Source: Trichopria drosophilae
Taxonomy: Eukaryota > Arthropoda > Insecta > Hymenoptera > Diapriidae
Assembly: GCA_030407085.1 (NCBI GenBank)
Contig: CM059585.1
Coordinates: forward strand, 115,495,501 to 115,559,500
Length of the DNA: 64,000 nucleotides
Reading direction: 5' to 3'
The number at the start of each line of letters is the position of its first letter. The first letter of the stretch is position 1. A program made the translations under genes and the position numbers. Below the pieces are notes generated by a model, which did no database searches, was not told the DNA's origin, and saw only the letters and a program-made list of their open reading frames with translations. Shown one piece after another: positions 12,946 through 24,800 of the stretch.

Positions 12946-14576
12946 AGATTCTATTTTTGTACCTTAATTATTCATTTATATACCTTTTCTTGAGTTCCTT
13001 TTGACCGCTTGTATGTTTATAAATAAGGCTATCCAATAATTTTTTAATTTCAATTATTTTCATATATATTGAAAAGATCAATAAAGCTTATTGATATAAA
13101 TATATTATCAATTTGTTGCATATTTACATCACAACAATTAGTTAAAAACAAAATTTCAAATCTTTTCATGCGACCCGAGAACGGCTGTGATTGGTTCACG
13201 CGCTTGTGACGTCACGATGTTGCTGATTTTAAATTTTAGCATTGTTATTACGTTAGAAATTAATTTATACGTTCATGGTTATCAGATTTTTTACAAACAG
13301 ATGACATATACAATGTATAGCAAGTTGTCTTCTCATTCATGTCAGTTCGTCGAGCTGCTTGAAACCATATTCTTCGATGAATGACATCTCTTGGCACATG
13401 AAAAAATATTTGTAGGCGAATTTTTGCTTGTCTTAGTACACAAAGGTACAAAACAACACTTGTACTTGCTTATGTTTTAATTTATAATTTTGAATTTTAA
13501 AACTTTCCGCAGCCGTTAATGTAAGTTTATATTGCGGAAGAGCTTGGATGTTTCCGTAACGTTTTCGGACAATTCAAATTACTGACTTTTTATATGCGGT
13601 TTTGTCCTTGATTTTTTACTTAAAAACATTTTCAACCATTTCAGCATATTTTTAAAATAACTGTGAGAACCTTATTAGATGGTAATAATACAAAACCATG
13701 ACAACACTGGCTAAATATCGTAAAGGCACTTATTTGGTCAGGGCAGTTCATAATCTATTAGTCTGCATATGAAGTAAATATCGCGCGATCTCATTTTTGG
13801 ATTCAATCGGCACCTAGGGTCTCTGGAAGAAACACAGACCTCAATAATGGGAATCCCTTTACTAAAAGAGAGATGGTCCAAAACGAGATAGATTTAAGAC
13901 CTCAAACACATGACCTCTTCGAGATTACGATTTTATGAAGTCCTAAGTAAGACATCTTTAAGAACTCGTTTTATAGATTATCGTAATTAAGACCTCTTCA
14001 GGAGGTCTTTTTGGATACATCTTTGGATTGAGCTCAGGACGACCTCTTTAACCCATTAGCGCATACGGCATACCAGTGGTGCGATTTTGGATTTTATCCG
14101 TTAGAATCAAACTTTTTCTATCTGGAAACTATGTACCCCATGGTTTTAAGGGTCGCTGTTCACAAATCCGAAGTCAGAATTGCAAAATTTAAAACAGCTG
14201 ATCCAATATGACGGTTCAAACATAGAAATAATGTTTTTCAAAAAACCAGTTGGTCAAACCAATCTTCCGAACGTTCGATATAAACGGCAGTTGGTTTCCG
14301 TATGTTTTTGGGATCGCTGAATATGAATTTGATATCAGAATTACAAAATTCAAAATTATATTGCTCACAAGCCATTAACAGTCATTCCGTACAAATTAAT
14401 GAATCATTTTACACAATTGTACAGAAAAAATGTCTAGCATGTTCGCAAACATTAATTTTGAACAGTTACCATAAAAATGACAGTTTTTCTGGAAATGCCC
14501 ATATACAAATATTTGTATATACGAGTTTTACACATATATTCCATTTCTTCATGAATGTTTCGAATTTTCAGACGGA
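12946..14576. other. Non-coding region with repeat fragments
   Basis: Contains the distal half of the AGACCTC-family repeat (13895-14054). Directly after it comes 'ttaacccattag' (14051-14062), which starts a degraded relative of the TTAA-flanked MITE at 51835-52737: it shares 'gatccaatatgacgg' and the 'atcgctg..tatgaatttgat' wording. A perfect TGACGTCA octamer lies at 13207-13214. No exon is supported. Confidence 0.45.
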
Positions 14577-14740
14577 AGAGTAGGCGCCGCGGAAGTACGT
14601 GTCCAAGTGCAGAATGTCGACGAACCGCAGCAGCTTCGCCTCGAGGAGCATCAGCGACGAGCTTGTCCGCATTCTCATTAGACGACGGGCATGCGCCGTC
14701 CGAAGACGACCGGAATAAAAGGAATGTTCCAGCCAGAAAT
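14577..14740. other. GC-rich, coding-like island of unknown origin
   Basis: A sharp GC-rich block follows a good plus-strand splice-acceptor sequence ('gaattttcag' ending at 14573). Several frames are open. One plus frame reads R-V-G-A-A-E-V-R-V-Q-V-Q-N-V-D-E-P, which vaguely recalls a cadherin repeat end. One minus frame, ending at a TGA at about 14575, has third positions that are almost all G or C. I cannot choose between a terminal exon of an unseen gene, an upstream non-coding exon of the transporter, or a CpG-rich promoter segment. Confidence 0.3.
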
Positions 14741-14865
14741 CCGAACTAATACACAGCTATACTTAATACGTACATACACTACCGCGTTAATTGCTCTACT
14801 GCACGTGTTTCCAGATACGCGGGACTTTTTCCCAAGGAGTAGAAATCGCGCGGCAACGTGCGCGC

Positions 14866-14899
14866 TCAGTCCGTCGGCGCCCACGGAAACGACCGGTCG
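14866..14899 (+). promoter_or_regulatory. Inr + DPE core promoter of the transporter gene
   Basis: TCAGTC at 14866-14871 matches the insect initiator TCAKTY, placing +1 at A14868. GGTCG at 14895-14899 starts exactly at +28 and matches the downstream promoter element RGWYV. The surrounding 14815-15230 is strongly CpG-rich against an AT-rich background. No TATA box is seen. Spacing and motif identity support a TATA-less promoter feeding the ATG at 15234. Confidence 0.6.
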
Positions 14900-15233
14900 A
14901 CAGCGGTCGATCGTCTCGCGCTTCCCACAAATTACGAAAACTTTTCATTTTCTCTGTATGAATATATCGAACCGGAAACCGTTATCGCGCACACTTCCTC
15001 TCTTCGCGATTTTCCCGCTCTCGTCTTTCTCCCGCGTTCCGTCGTTCCCTCTTTTTGCATTCCCCCCGTCTACCCATCATTCGGGGCGCGCGCGAAATTT
15101 CGAAAGGCGGCAATTTCAAAAATTGTTTCGGACAGTGACTCAAGGCCGAATGCGACGACGTCGTAGGTGAGGATATCGGAGTGTTCGTGGTGGTTTTCGT
15201 TTCCTGGAATTTTGGAAATCGCATCCCCGGATT
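14868..15233 (+). other. Predicted 5' UTR with upstream ORF
   Basis: If transcription starts at 14868 and the leader is unspliced, it is 366 nt. It carries an upstream ATG at 14958 whose frame runs 70 codons to a TGA at 15168-15170, 63 nt before the transporter ATG. An internal in-frame ATG at 15150 starts a mini-ORF of Met followed by five Arg. A possible donor (AG|GTGAGG) lies at about 15166, so the leader could also be spliced. Confidence 0.45.
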
Positions 15234-15408
15234 ATGGCGCACACGATCGATGACTCCAAGATGGAGAATGGCAGGGAAAACAAGAGGGAAGACAACGATG
15301 TTAAATCCAAAAAAAGGCTCGAAAATGCACCAGCGGGACAACCGCCACCTCCTGACGGAGGTTGGGGTTGGTTCGTCGTCTTTGCCTCCTTCATGGTTCA
15401 TGTCGTCG
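15234..15408 (+). CDS. MCT coding exon 1 (residues 1-58)
   Basis: Hydrophilic N-terminal tail followed by DGGWGW and the start of helix 1. The donor G|GTGAGT at 15409 splits the Ala59 codon (phase 1). The first ATG at 15234 is preferred; a second in-frame Met is residue 10. Confidence 0.92.
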
Positions 15409-15784
15409 GTGAGTTCCTTTCTTTTCAAAAATAATTTATTCAATAGCCCTTTTAAGCGATGTCCCTTTCTCATTCTGCGAGAAGTTTTTACGAAGGGAAC
15501 TAGAGGGCGAGAGATTAGCGCATTGTTCAGATCTTTTGTCCACTAACTTCTTTGTAGTTTAAAGTCCCGGGATACAATTTTAGGTTAGAGGTATTGTCAT
15601 CGGCACATAACGCAACTCGTTTCTGAGAATTCATTCGACCAAAATTTTAATTTCAAGTTTATTTTTAAAATTGTTTAATTGATAAAGTGAAAGGTTTTAT
15701 TTTATTTTATTTATTATTTTATTTAATCGTTTCTGAATTATTTTTGTTGAAGTTTGAAAGAAAATTTGTTTGGAAAAATTATTT

Positions 15785-15821
<37 letters not shown>

Positions 15822-18800
15822 TTCCCGCTTTTCTATTATTTGATTATTTTCAGTAATACTATTAATTATGTTAATTACATTGTTAGAAGTGCGTTGATTA
15901 TTTTGTTTAGTAATTAAGGTTAGGTTTTTTCGTATTGTTATTTTTAAGTATAATAATCGGTATTAGATATGCGTATTGCTTTCACCTTTATAATAATCAT
16001 CAAACACTAACATTTCTGTATTCCTTTCATATTTTTTTATTTATCTTATTAATTTTATTAATATATATATATTATTAGTATTCATATATTTATTGGACTC
16101 TACTAAACTTAACGATGTACATTACGTCCCTTCTCTTTTTTTTTGTATATTTTGTACAGTCTTTATTAATTGCGTTAATGTGTATATCATTGTGAGATTT
16201 TATACATTTTTTAATTGTATTAAACGTTAGCATTTACATTAATTTCTCCTTTTTAAATAATATTATTTTGAACCTTTCCCTTCTCCATTTTCTTTTTCTG
16301 TAATACCTTATTGGTAATACCTATATGGATTAATTCTTTGATTTATTTGTCCCTTTCTTTTAATTTTTTTTTCATATTATAATTGTTTGAAATTTTTGGG
16401 AACAAATAAAATGTTACCGACCTTTCTCTTTCAAAATAATGTTAGGTTGTTTATTACACCCAGCTACGTAATATTTAACACACAATATACCATTAAATAT
16501 TGAGCGTATTTTAATATGCTAACAACTTTCACCAAATTTCAAGTAAATTATTATATATTGTACTTTCCGCATTAAATTTCATATGATTTATAAACCGGCG
16601 ACGTTATGTAAATATACATAATAAATTAATTACAAAGTACATGTTGAGTTGAAATGAAACAAAATCAATATTAATGTCAAGCAATCGGGTTATAAAATCC
16701 GTTTACGATTTCTGCAATCGACTAATCGCGTATCAATAGACAAAATTGGAACACTCGTGGAAGAACGATAAAAAATATCGGTCATCAAATTAGGTATTCC
16801 GTCTTTACATAACGTGGAACTTTAGTATAGATGAAGAAATAATTCGACTCGAGTTCTTAATCGGAAAATTCGATTAACGACGAAAATCGTTCTGGCACGG
16901 ATAATTGAATATTGTCTCGCGTTTTTCCATTTAATAAATATTACTCATTTATTGTCATTAAGATAGTGTACGAATGTGATAATACGTCGTCGAGTCAGTA
17001 CATTGAAATTTAATAATTGATTCTTTATGTTTTAGTCGATTCGGTGTAATTGAAAAGTCATTATTTTTTTAGTCTGCTTACAATTTTTGTATTGAACTGA
17101 TAAAATAAGAAACCGTAGAAATGATTAGTAATAGTATTACGAAATTATGATTTTCGAGGACAGTTAAGTGGATGAATTTTCTTTATCGCGATTGAATTTA
17201 AGGGGAAAAGTTGACATTGAAAATCTCGTAGGATTGAAATCATTGAAAAAAAGATGTTGTTTTTAGTATCTCTTAGTTTCATTATGCGAAATATTGTTTT
17301 AGACAAAATTTCGAGGATTATTAATTTAGTTAAATATTTTCTTAAATGAAAAGCAAAAATTTATTTATTTAAATATTTTTCTTCGTTTGCTTTTTAATGA
17401 TAAAACATTAAAAAGTTTCTATCGCTTTATAATATTTATATCAATTTTTAGAATTCCGGAGTCATACGGGCTAAATAACTTTTAATCTGGACAAAGTCTT
17501 AATGTCTTACGATATCACAGTGACATAAATATCTTAATTATCACCGTATTATATTATTAAAAATATTTTTTTAAAGAACGTTCAAATGAAAGAACCCACA
17601 ACATATACCAAAAATAGTATTTATATAAAATTATAGTTAATCGTATTTCTCAGACAGGAAGAAAAATAATAAAACGATGGATATTTCCGAATTTATCCGA
17701 TCGGTGACAAAGTTTGAACAAGATTTGTTCTAATTGGCTGACTGAATACTGCTGAATTCCGATTCATATAAATCGGAAGCATTCGGGAGGTTTCGGGTTC
17801 CCTCCACATTTCTTATATTTCTTTCTATTATGGGTTCAAAACATTTTTTATGTGTTCTATCCATAAATATATGTACAAATATGATAGAATAAACAAGACT
17901 GAACATTTTACTCTGTTAACAACTGGTGCAATGGCGTAGGTAAAACCACCTCTTTTTGAAAAAACCTACGCCGAGTACTGCAGTTGATACAACATCGATT
18001 CTGTCCGTAACACGCGCAAAAAAGTTGACTTTCACTCAATCAAGTATGTTACTTTTGCCCAAATAAGTTAAATTCTTATTATTTTTTCAAAAGTTCTTAA
18101 AAGATCATTGTAGACCAAATCTGAATTAGTCATAAACTACAAAGGAGAAGTGAAAAGTCGACAACTAATTGAATTACTAATGATTTTAGCTAATTGTAGC
18201 TAATAAATAAAAAATGCTAATATATTAATCAAATTATATTAATCTGTAACTTAGTAATCCCATTCTTTAAAAATGTTGTTACTAAAATAAAATCGTTGAA
18301 TTTGACAAATAAATTTGATTTTAATTCAAAATTAGCCATCAACTTTTCATGACTTAAAGAGTCGTTTTTGAGGAATTCAAATTTAAAAAATATACAATTT
18401 ATAAATAAAACGTTTTATATTTCTTTAATGCTGAAATAAATCGAACAATGAAAAATTGGTAGTTTTTGTCTCGAAATAAATATAGACAGCGTCATCTGCT
18501 AAATGCCAATTGCATTACTATTCAAGACCTTTCTCAACACATTGTGACATTTTATTAAATACCCAATAGAAACCCGGAATTTCCATTCGGAAATAAACAA
18601 AAAATATCCTCGTTGAAAATGTAATTAATAAAATACGTAATCTATCTATTAATTATAAAAGAAGACTTTTTATTGTATCTAATTTTTTTTTATTGTATCT
18701 ATAAAACTTTTTATTGTATTCCATAAAGGCTGAAGTGTAGCAAATTAATTAATATCCAATTTTAGTGTAGATGATTACGAGCGACCTCAAACGTACTTAC

Positions 18801-21800
18801 TTACAACTACAAAGAGAACAAGACAAAAGTAAATGAAGATGGCTAGAACACAGTATATTTTCAAAATGCACTTCCATAACAACGCAACAATTTACATATA
18901 AAATTGTGTCCAAAATGTATTACATAACCTGTATTTGAAACCTTATGTCAAACCCATACATAGAAGAAAGGTACAGCAACTTCATGGTTGCGCAGAAGCA
19001 ACCAATAGGCGTTGATCTAACTTGACCGGTTGAGGCAGGGTTGGAACATGTTATAATAAGAGAGATGTAGAAGCAACCAATCATCGTTGATCTAAATTGG
19101 TCTTTCCCCTTCTCCAATATGCGCCTGGCTATACCTCTCTTATTATATCATGTACGTCCTACACTGTTTTATCTGCGCTTTACGGTTTCCTAAAATGCAT
19201 AACTGTTCAATTACCAGAATCCATGCAAAGGTTCATTATATTAACTGAAACAGCATATATCTCTGAAGCGGTCTTTCGAATTTTGAATGTATCTTCATAA
19301 AGACCTCCTGAAGAGGTCTCAAGCGAGACAATTTAAAATAAAAACAAGTTACTAAAAAGAGCGAATTTATGCTGGCTTAAAATGGTAATCTCGAAGGGAT
19401 CATATATTCATCAGATCTTCAATTGAATCTTCTTTTTTTTGGTAACCCAATTTTAACCAAAATTTTGTTTGGAAGTGGTCAACATTGCTTCACAAGTGTT
19501 ATTTACTTACTTCATTGAAGATTTTGTATTTAAAAGGTCTTGAAGATCTCTTAACATCGACGCATAAGTCTTCTTAAAGAGCTTCTTCTGAGTAGTACCT
19601 AAAATGACTTTTTAAAAAGTGATCATGAACATATCTTTTTGCTATTTCGGTCTCAAGATGACACACAGAATAACTTTTGCGTTTATTCAAATATTAATTA
19701 CGTATTTATATCGTAGGGTTTCGATTTTTTAGACATACGTTTTTAAGTATTTCTGTGCTCGATGTACTGAAATTGAATTACAGTGATTAATTTCAGAACA
19801 GGAAGGCTGAAACACGTTACTTAAGACTTTCACGTAAAGCTGATTAACGTGACGGTTATAACGGACTTATTTCATTGTAGAACCTGGTTAATCAAACTTC
19901 ATTTCAGGAAACAGGGATAATTTTGTACAAATTAAGAAAATCGAGACTCAAAGGATCCTGCCCATTAAATAAATTAGAAATTTCTCTTTTCAATTATTTT
20001 TAAAAAATGGGATCAGAAGCAACTAAATTAAATATTTGTCAATTGATTTCGTACATTGACCTGGTCAACACCACTTCATTGCAGTTTCCACTGATTCGAA
20101 TTTTATCGAGATTCCTTGTTCTACTAAATTTATCGTATGCAATCCATTGAAGTTACAAAGACGACTTTTAATAGTTTGCATTGGCTGGATACTCCATCTG
20201 GCGTCTTGAAACAACAAGAAATAAATATGAGGTATATCTGTACAAACGTTTTTACGACTCGCGAGATATCCCATAATAAAATGGAAAATCTCTGAACGTA
20301 GACCGTTGAATTTGATAGCTGCATCAGCAATAACAATATATGCAACAAGATTAATTCTTGAGGTCGAGTCGTAAGGCAAGTAGTATTCAGCCAAGCTCGT
20401 TCGTCAGATGCTGAGGTATGCAGGGAGATTTATATCCCATCGTGTTCCAAGTAATTAAATATTTTGTATGTAATCAAGTAGAGAACTCAATTTGATTCTA
20501 AAATAAATTAACCACAAATTTTAGAATTATAGTAAATATTTTTAATGGAAATTAATTTTAGATGAAAAATTTGTTGTTAAATAACAAAAATACATCTTTA
20601 CGAGCTCTTTAAGATCTCTTAAAGTGATCTTTAAAAATAACTATTTATCGATTTTAAGGGCTTTATGAGTACTCTCAAATATAACGAGTTTGGAATGAGT
20701 TCTGTTTTTTATGCGAGTTTTTATAAATAATAATAAAAAACTATAATGTATGTTTCTTCTTGTCTTATGCTCATTCTTTCATTATAGTTTTCGCCCGTCA
20801 CTTGTTATACGAAGTGCAACTCTTGCGAGTTCATTTTGTGTATTCGAGCGCCACCTAGCGTCTTTAAAAGAAACTCAGATTTCAAAACTACAGATTGTGT
20901 TACCGAGAAAAAGTCGTAAGACCTCTTGGAGATGACAAGAACTCGTCTTCAAGAGTTATTTTTAAGTAATCCCGAAAATGTAACATTTTTTATTGCATTT
21001 ATTTTTGTAATTTAATAAACTGATCAATAGCTGCACTGAATCATTTCTAAGGAAATTTGACCACCTCACTTCTTAGTTTCAACTCATTTTTAAAAAAAAG
21101 TGATTATGATAATACAAAATTTAAAGAGAAAAAAATGTACAAAATTGAATAACACAAGATAATGTAATTCATTTGTGTACATATATTCTGTTTACATATT
21201 TTTTTACTATCTTGCAAAGAAATTGAAAAATAACAATCAATTCATTCGCGCGGTTATTTTTACCTGTAAATGCTTTGCCCAAGAGATTTTGACCTTTCCC
21301 GGAAAACGATTTGCTCTTGATTCAAAAAAGGGACGGAAACGCGTATTTATATATACCTGGATTGACTAAAAATAGCTTGTTATATTTACGAAAATCGACA
21401 CACTTCTTCATTAAATTCTCACCATACGGTAAACAGTAAACGATTGGTCGCCATTATTTAGTAAATTAAATTTTGACTTAAATTTGAATGATTCAATTAT
21501 ATTTCAAAGAAAACAAATAATAAGATAATTTCCTGTAAGGCGTGAAAATTTCAATTCGTAGAATGATATCTAGTAGTAGCGAATAGTCACGATGCTAATT
21601 ATTGTTGACATAATTTATGAATTTAGTATATTACATAATAATTCCATGAAAGTGAGTCTAAGAACAGAGATGTTTTATTAAATTATTGCATCGTTAATAA
21701 TCGTGAATTTCTTATAAATAGAAAAAAAATAAATGTAATTATACATAAGGAACTTATGTGTAAGATTTTAAATAATTTATTACTAATAACGATAAAAATT

Positions 21801-24800
21801 GTAGAAAGTAATAAATGGCAAACTAATATCGATATCGAGTAAAGTTTTAAACTGTGATTAAATCTTCTAATCTCTTTCTGCCGAGTATATTAAAACTTTT
21901 ATCATTTCTCATAAATACTTTACAATAAAATAAGGTAAAGCTTTTAAACTTTTTAAAAAATCTGTTTGATATTTTATTTAATATATTTCTACTTGGATAT
22001 ATTAAAGTTTCCGACTTGAATACAATTCATGCGCAGTTGGTTGATTTTTTGTAATTTATTTCAAACATACAAATTTAACGAAAAAATGTTGAGAAAAAAA
22101 ATGTAGGACATGAAATTTTCTATAAGAGAGGTCGGTCGCATTTTCTTCGTCCTGTCGTCAGAAAACTCATAACATCATGAAGAGATTAAAATAATAGGCG
22201 AGGGGTCTAGTAGGCGGAGCCCCAACTAGTGACACGTGGTTCACACCTTAGGCCCCGCCTCCTCGACCTTTGTTTATATTAATCTAACCTCTAGCAAAAT
22301 ATATATGTAAATGAATAACTGAACCACATTTGTGGCAATCAAGTTGGCTATAGTATGGCGTTAATTTTTATTTAAGTGCGACTACCAGGGTCGTGAAAAT
22401 AATGCGTATAATATTTTTTACAGATGATTTTAAGTTTTACGTTTTTTATGCAATATATTTTTTCATTTTATTCGAATTCTTCAGAATAAGTACTAATAAG
22501 TAAGAGAAGCCTTTTGTTTTCTGTGTTTAAGATGGCGGTCTCAAAATATTCAAATTCCCATTTTTATTATCATATTAATAATAAAAAGGAAACGTTAAAA
22601 AATCTCACCCGTGTTTTTGACGGGGACGTAGTATTTATTTAAGTTTACCAAATTTCAAAACGTCGATTAAAATAATTTCATTGACCGATTAATTTCAAGA
22701 CACTCAATATATAAAAAGAAAAAAACAACTTATTCATTATAATCTGTAGATTCCCCTATTTTAATGAATGACCTTAAAATTCTTGAAATTGATAGGTTAA
22801 CAAACGTTTGATGATAATAGTTTTTGTTTGTTTTATGAACCTGTGATTTTATAATGAATATATAAAGTATTTTTTTAGTAAAACAATATTAAATTACAAA
22901 TAAATTGAATTCAAGATAGTTGGAAGAGTTTACAAATTGTTAGAGGCACGGATTTCCTTCTGGTCGTCAATGTAATTAATTTATACCTTTCAATTAAGCG
23001 GAATACAAAAGAAAAAGAAGAGGAAACTTTTCTCATTGATTTTTATTTTCCGTACTGAAAATAAATTAATTAAATTCATTCTTTTATAATTGTAATAAAT
23101 TGCTATTTGCAAATCATTTTCTTCTCTTGCAAAGCTTTTTTTGTATGTATTTCTATTATATATATTTTCTATTCCATTTTTATATGTAACGTTTAATTAT
23201 TGCATTGTATTCGAAGATTTACTTCACTACTATTGTCAAATTATCTCCCTTTGTATATTCAGTATATAAATAATATCTATTTTTATTTAAATAATTTGTC
23301 ATTAAAGCCTTAAAGGAATATGTTTATCCTTCGTTTGTATAATATATATACCTAACCTAAATTTGTAATAAAAGTAATCTTTAAAGATTATTATGAATCA
23401 AGCAAATTGTATTTGAAGATGGATGTCAGAAATCCATAATTAAGAGGCCGCCCATAAATTACGTAACAAAAAGCGTTACGATTCGTTAAATCGTTACTAT
23501 GCAGAGATGGCAAACACTGTTATTTGGGAAAGAAGGGGTGGGAGAGGGGCCCAGAACACAACAAAAAATGCGTTACGGTATTTATGGATAGCCCCTAAAA
23601 ATAATCGTGGATGTAATCGGTCATTAGATAATAAAAACTTTTTGGTTGAATTATTACACATCTTCAGAAAATGTAAACAAATCATCCTGGAACATTTGTG
23701 CATGAAAGCAAAATAAATAAATACAGTTTATAAAAGTGACCAAAAAGTTTATAATATTCTGTGAAATTTTGGTACAGCCAAAAGTTCTCTTGGACGTCTT
23801 TACACAGATAAACTTTTGTTAACTTTTCTGTTTTTATTCATTTAATAATCATTCTTTTAAGCTTTTCTAAGATTGTTGAAAAGGTAGACCTAAAAATGTA
23901 TTTCAACGGTCGAGAAATGAAATCGTAAAATTACTTAAATTCATAACACGAGAAATAAGAATTTCATTATCATATTTTTTTGGAACACTATTCGATGACA
24001 TAATTTCACTTTGTTGTCAATTTCTGAATGTCGGAGCTCACGTTTCAGGTTGTTTTGATTTGCTAATGTTCCAAATAACCACACTTGCAACTCGTCTTCT
24101 CATTTGTTAAGTGTCTTTCCATGTCTTCAAGACCATTAATTTTCCCTAATTCGCTTTGTTCCTCACGGCTGTAACGAGTTTCAATTATTTTTATCTTTGT
24201 AGTAAAGATTGACAATCCTATTGATACATTAATTATAGTCGACTTTTAGCTATAAATTTTGTAATTGATTTTTAGAAAAATTGCTGAAGGGATTTCCTGT
24301 AACAAAACGACGCTGATTTGTAATTTGGGTAATTCTAAATTGTTTTCAGTTTATTTTCTATATGATTAAGTGGATAAATAATCGGTAAATAGAATGAAGT
24401 ATAATTATTTATTGCCATTATAATACTGAAGTATTTAAATTAAATTCCAGTTCTTGTATTAAAAGTTACCAATAAAGCGAATTAATTTTCCAGAATATGT
24501 AAACCAAAAAACATAAAATATCCAAAGTTTTACATGTCGAAACGTGCCGTAAAATGACAACAATACCACAAAATTACAAATTAATAATTACTATTAAACA
24601 TAGTAATTCTCTATATGAAGTTCGTAATGCGATTTTTTTCGGGTTTATTAGTAAATATGTTCCACAAGATCAGAATTTGACATTTTTTAGAGGTTAGGGT
24701 GATTTTATTCAAACTAAAAAAAATGCCTAAATACATATTAAAATATCACAGTAAACTGTCGATATTACTAATACAGAGTGTACAGCGCAACTCCTCGAGT

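Noticed and set aside
14691..15546. Several overlapping open frames on both strands around the MCT promoter
   Set aside because: CpG-rich sequence is poor in stop codons. Only the frame starting at 15234 shows a protein family signature and correct splicing; the one at 14958-15170 is kept only as an upstream ORF.
20065..20394. 109-codon minus-strand frame in MCT intron 1
   Set aside because: No recognised domain, no paralogue in the window and no promoter or splice signals; a chance ORF is most likely, though it is the best candidate for a nested fragment.
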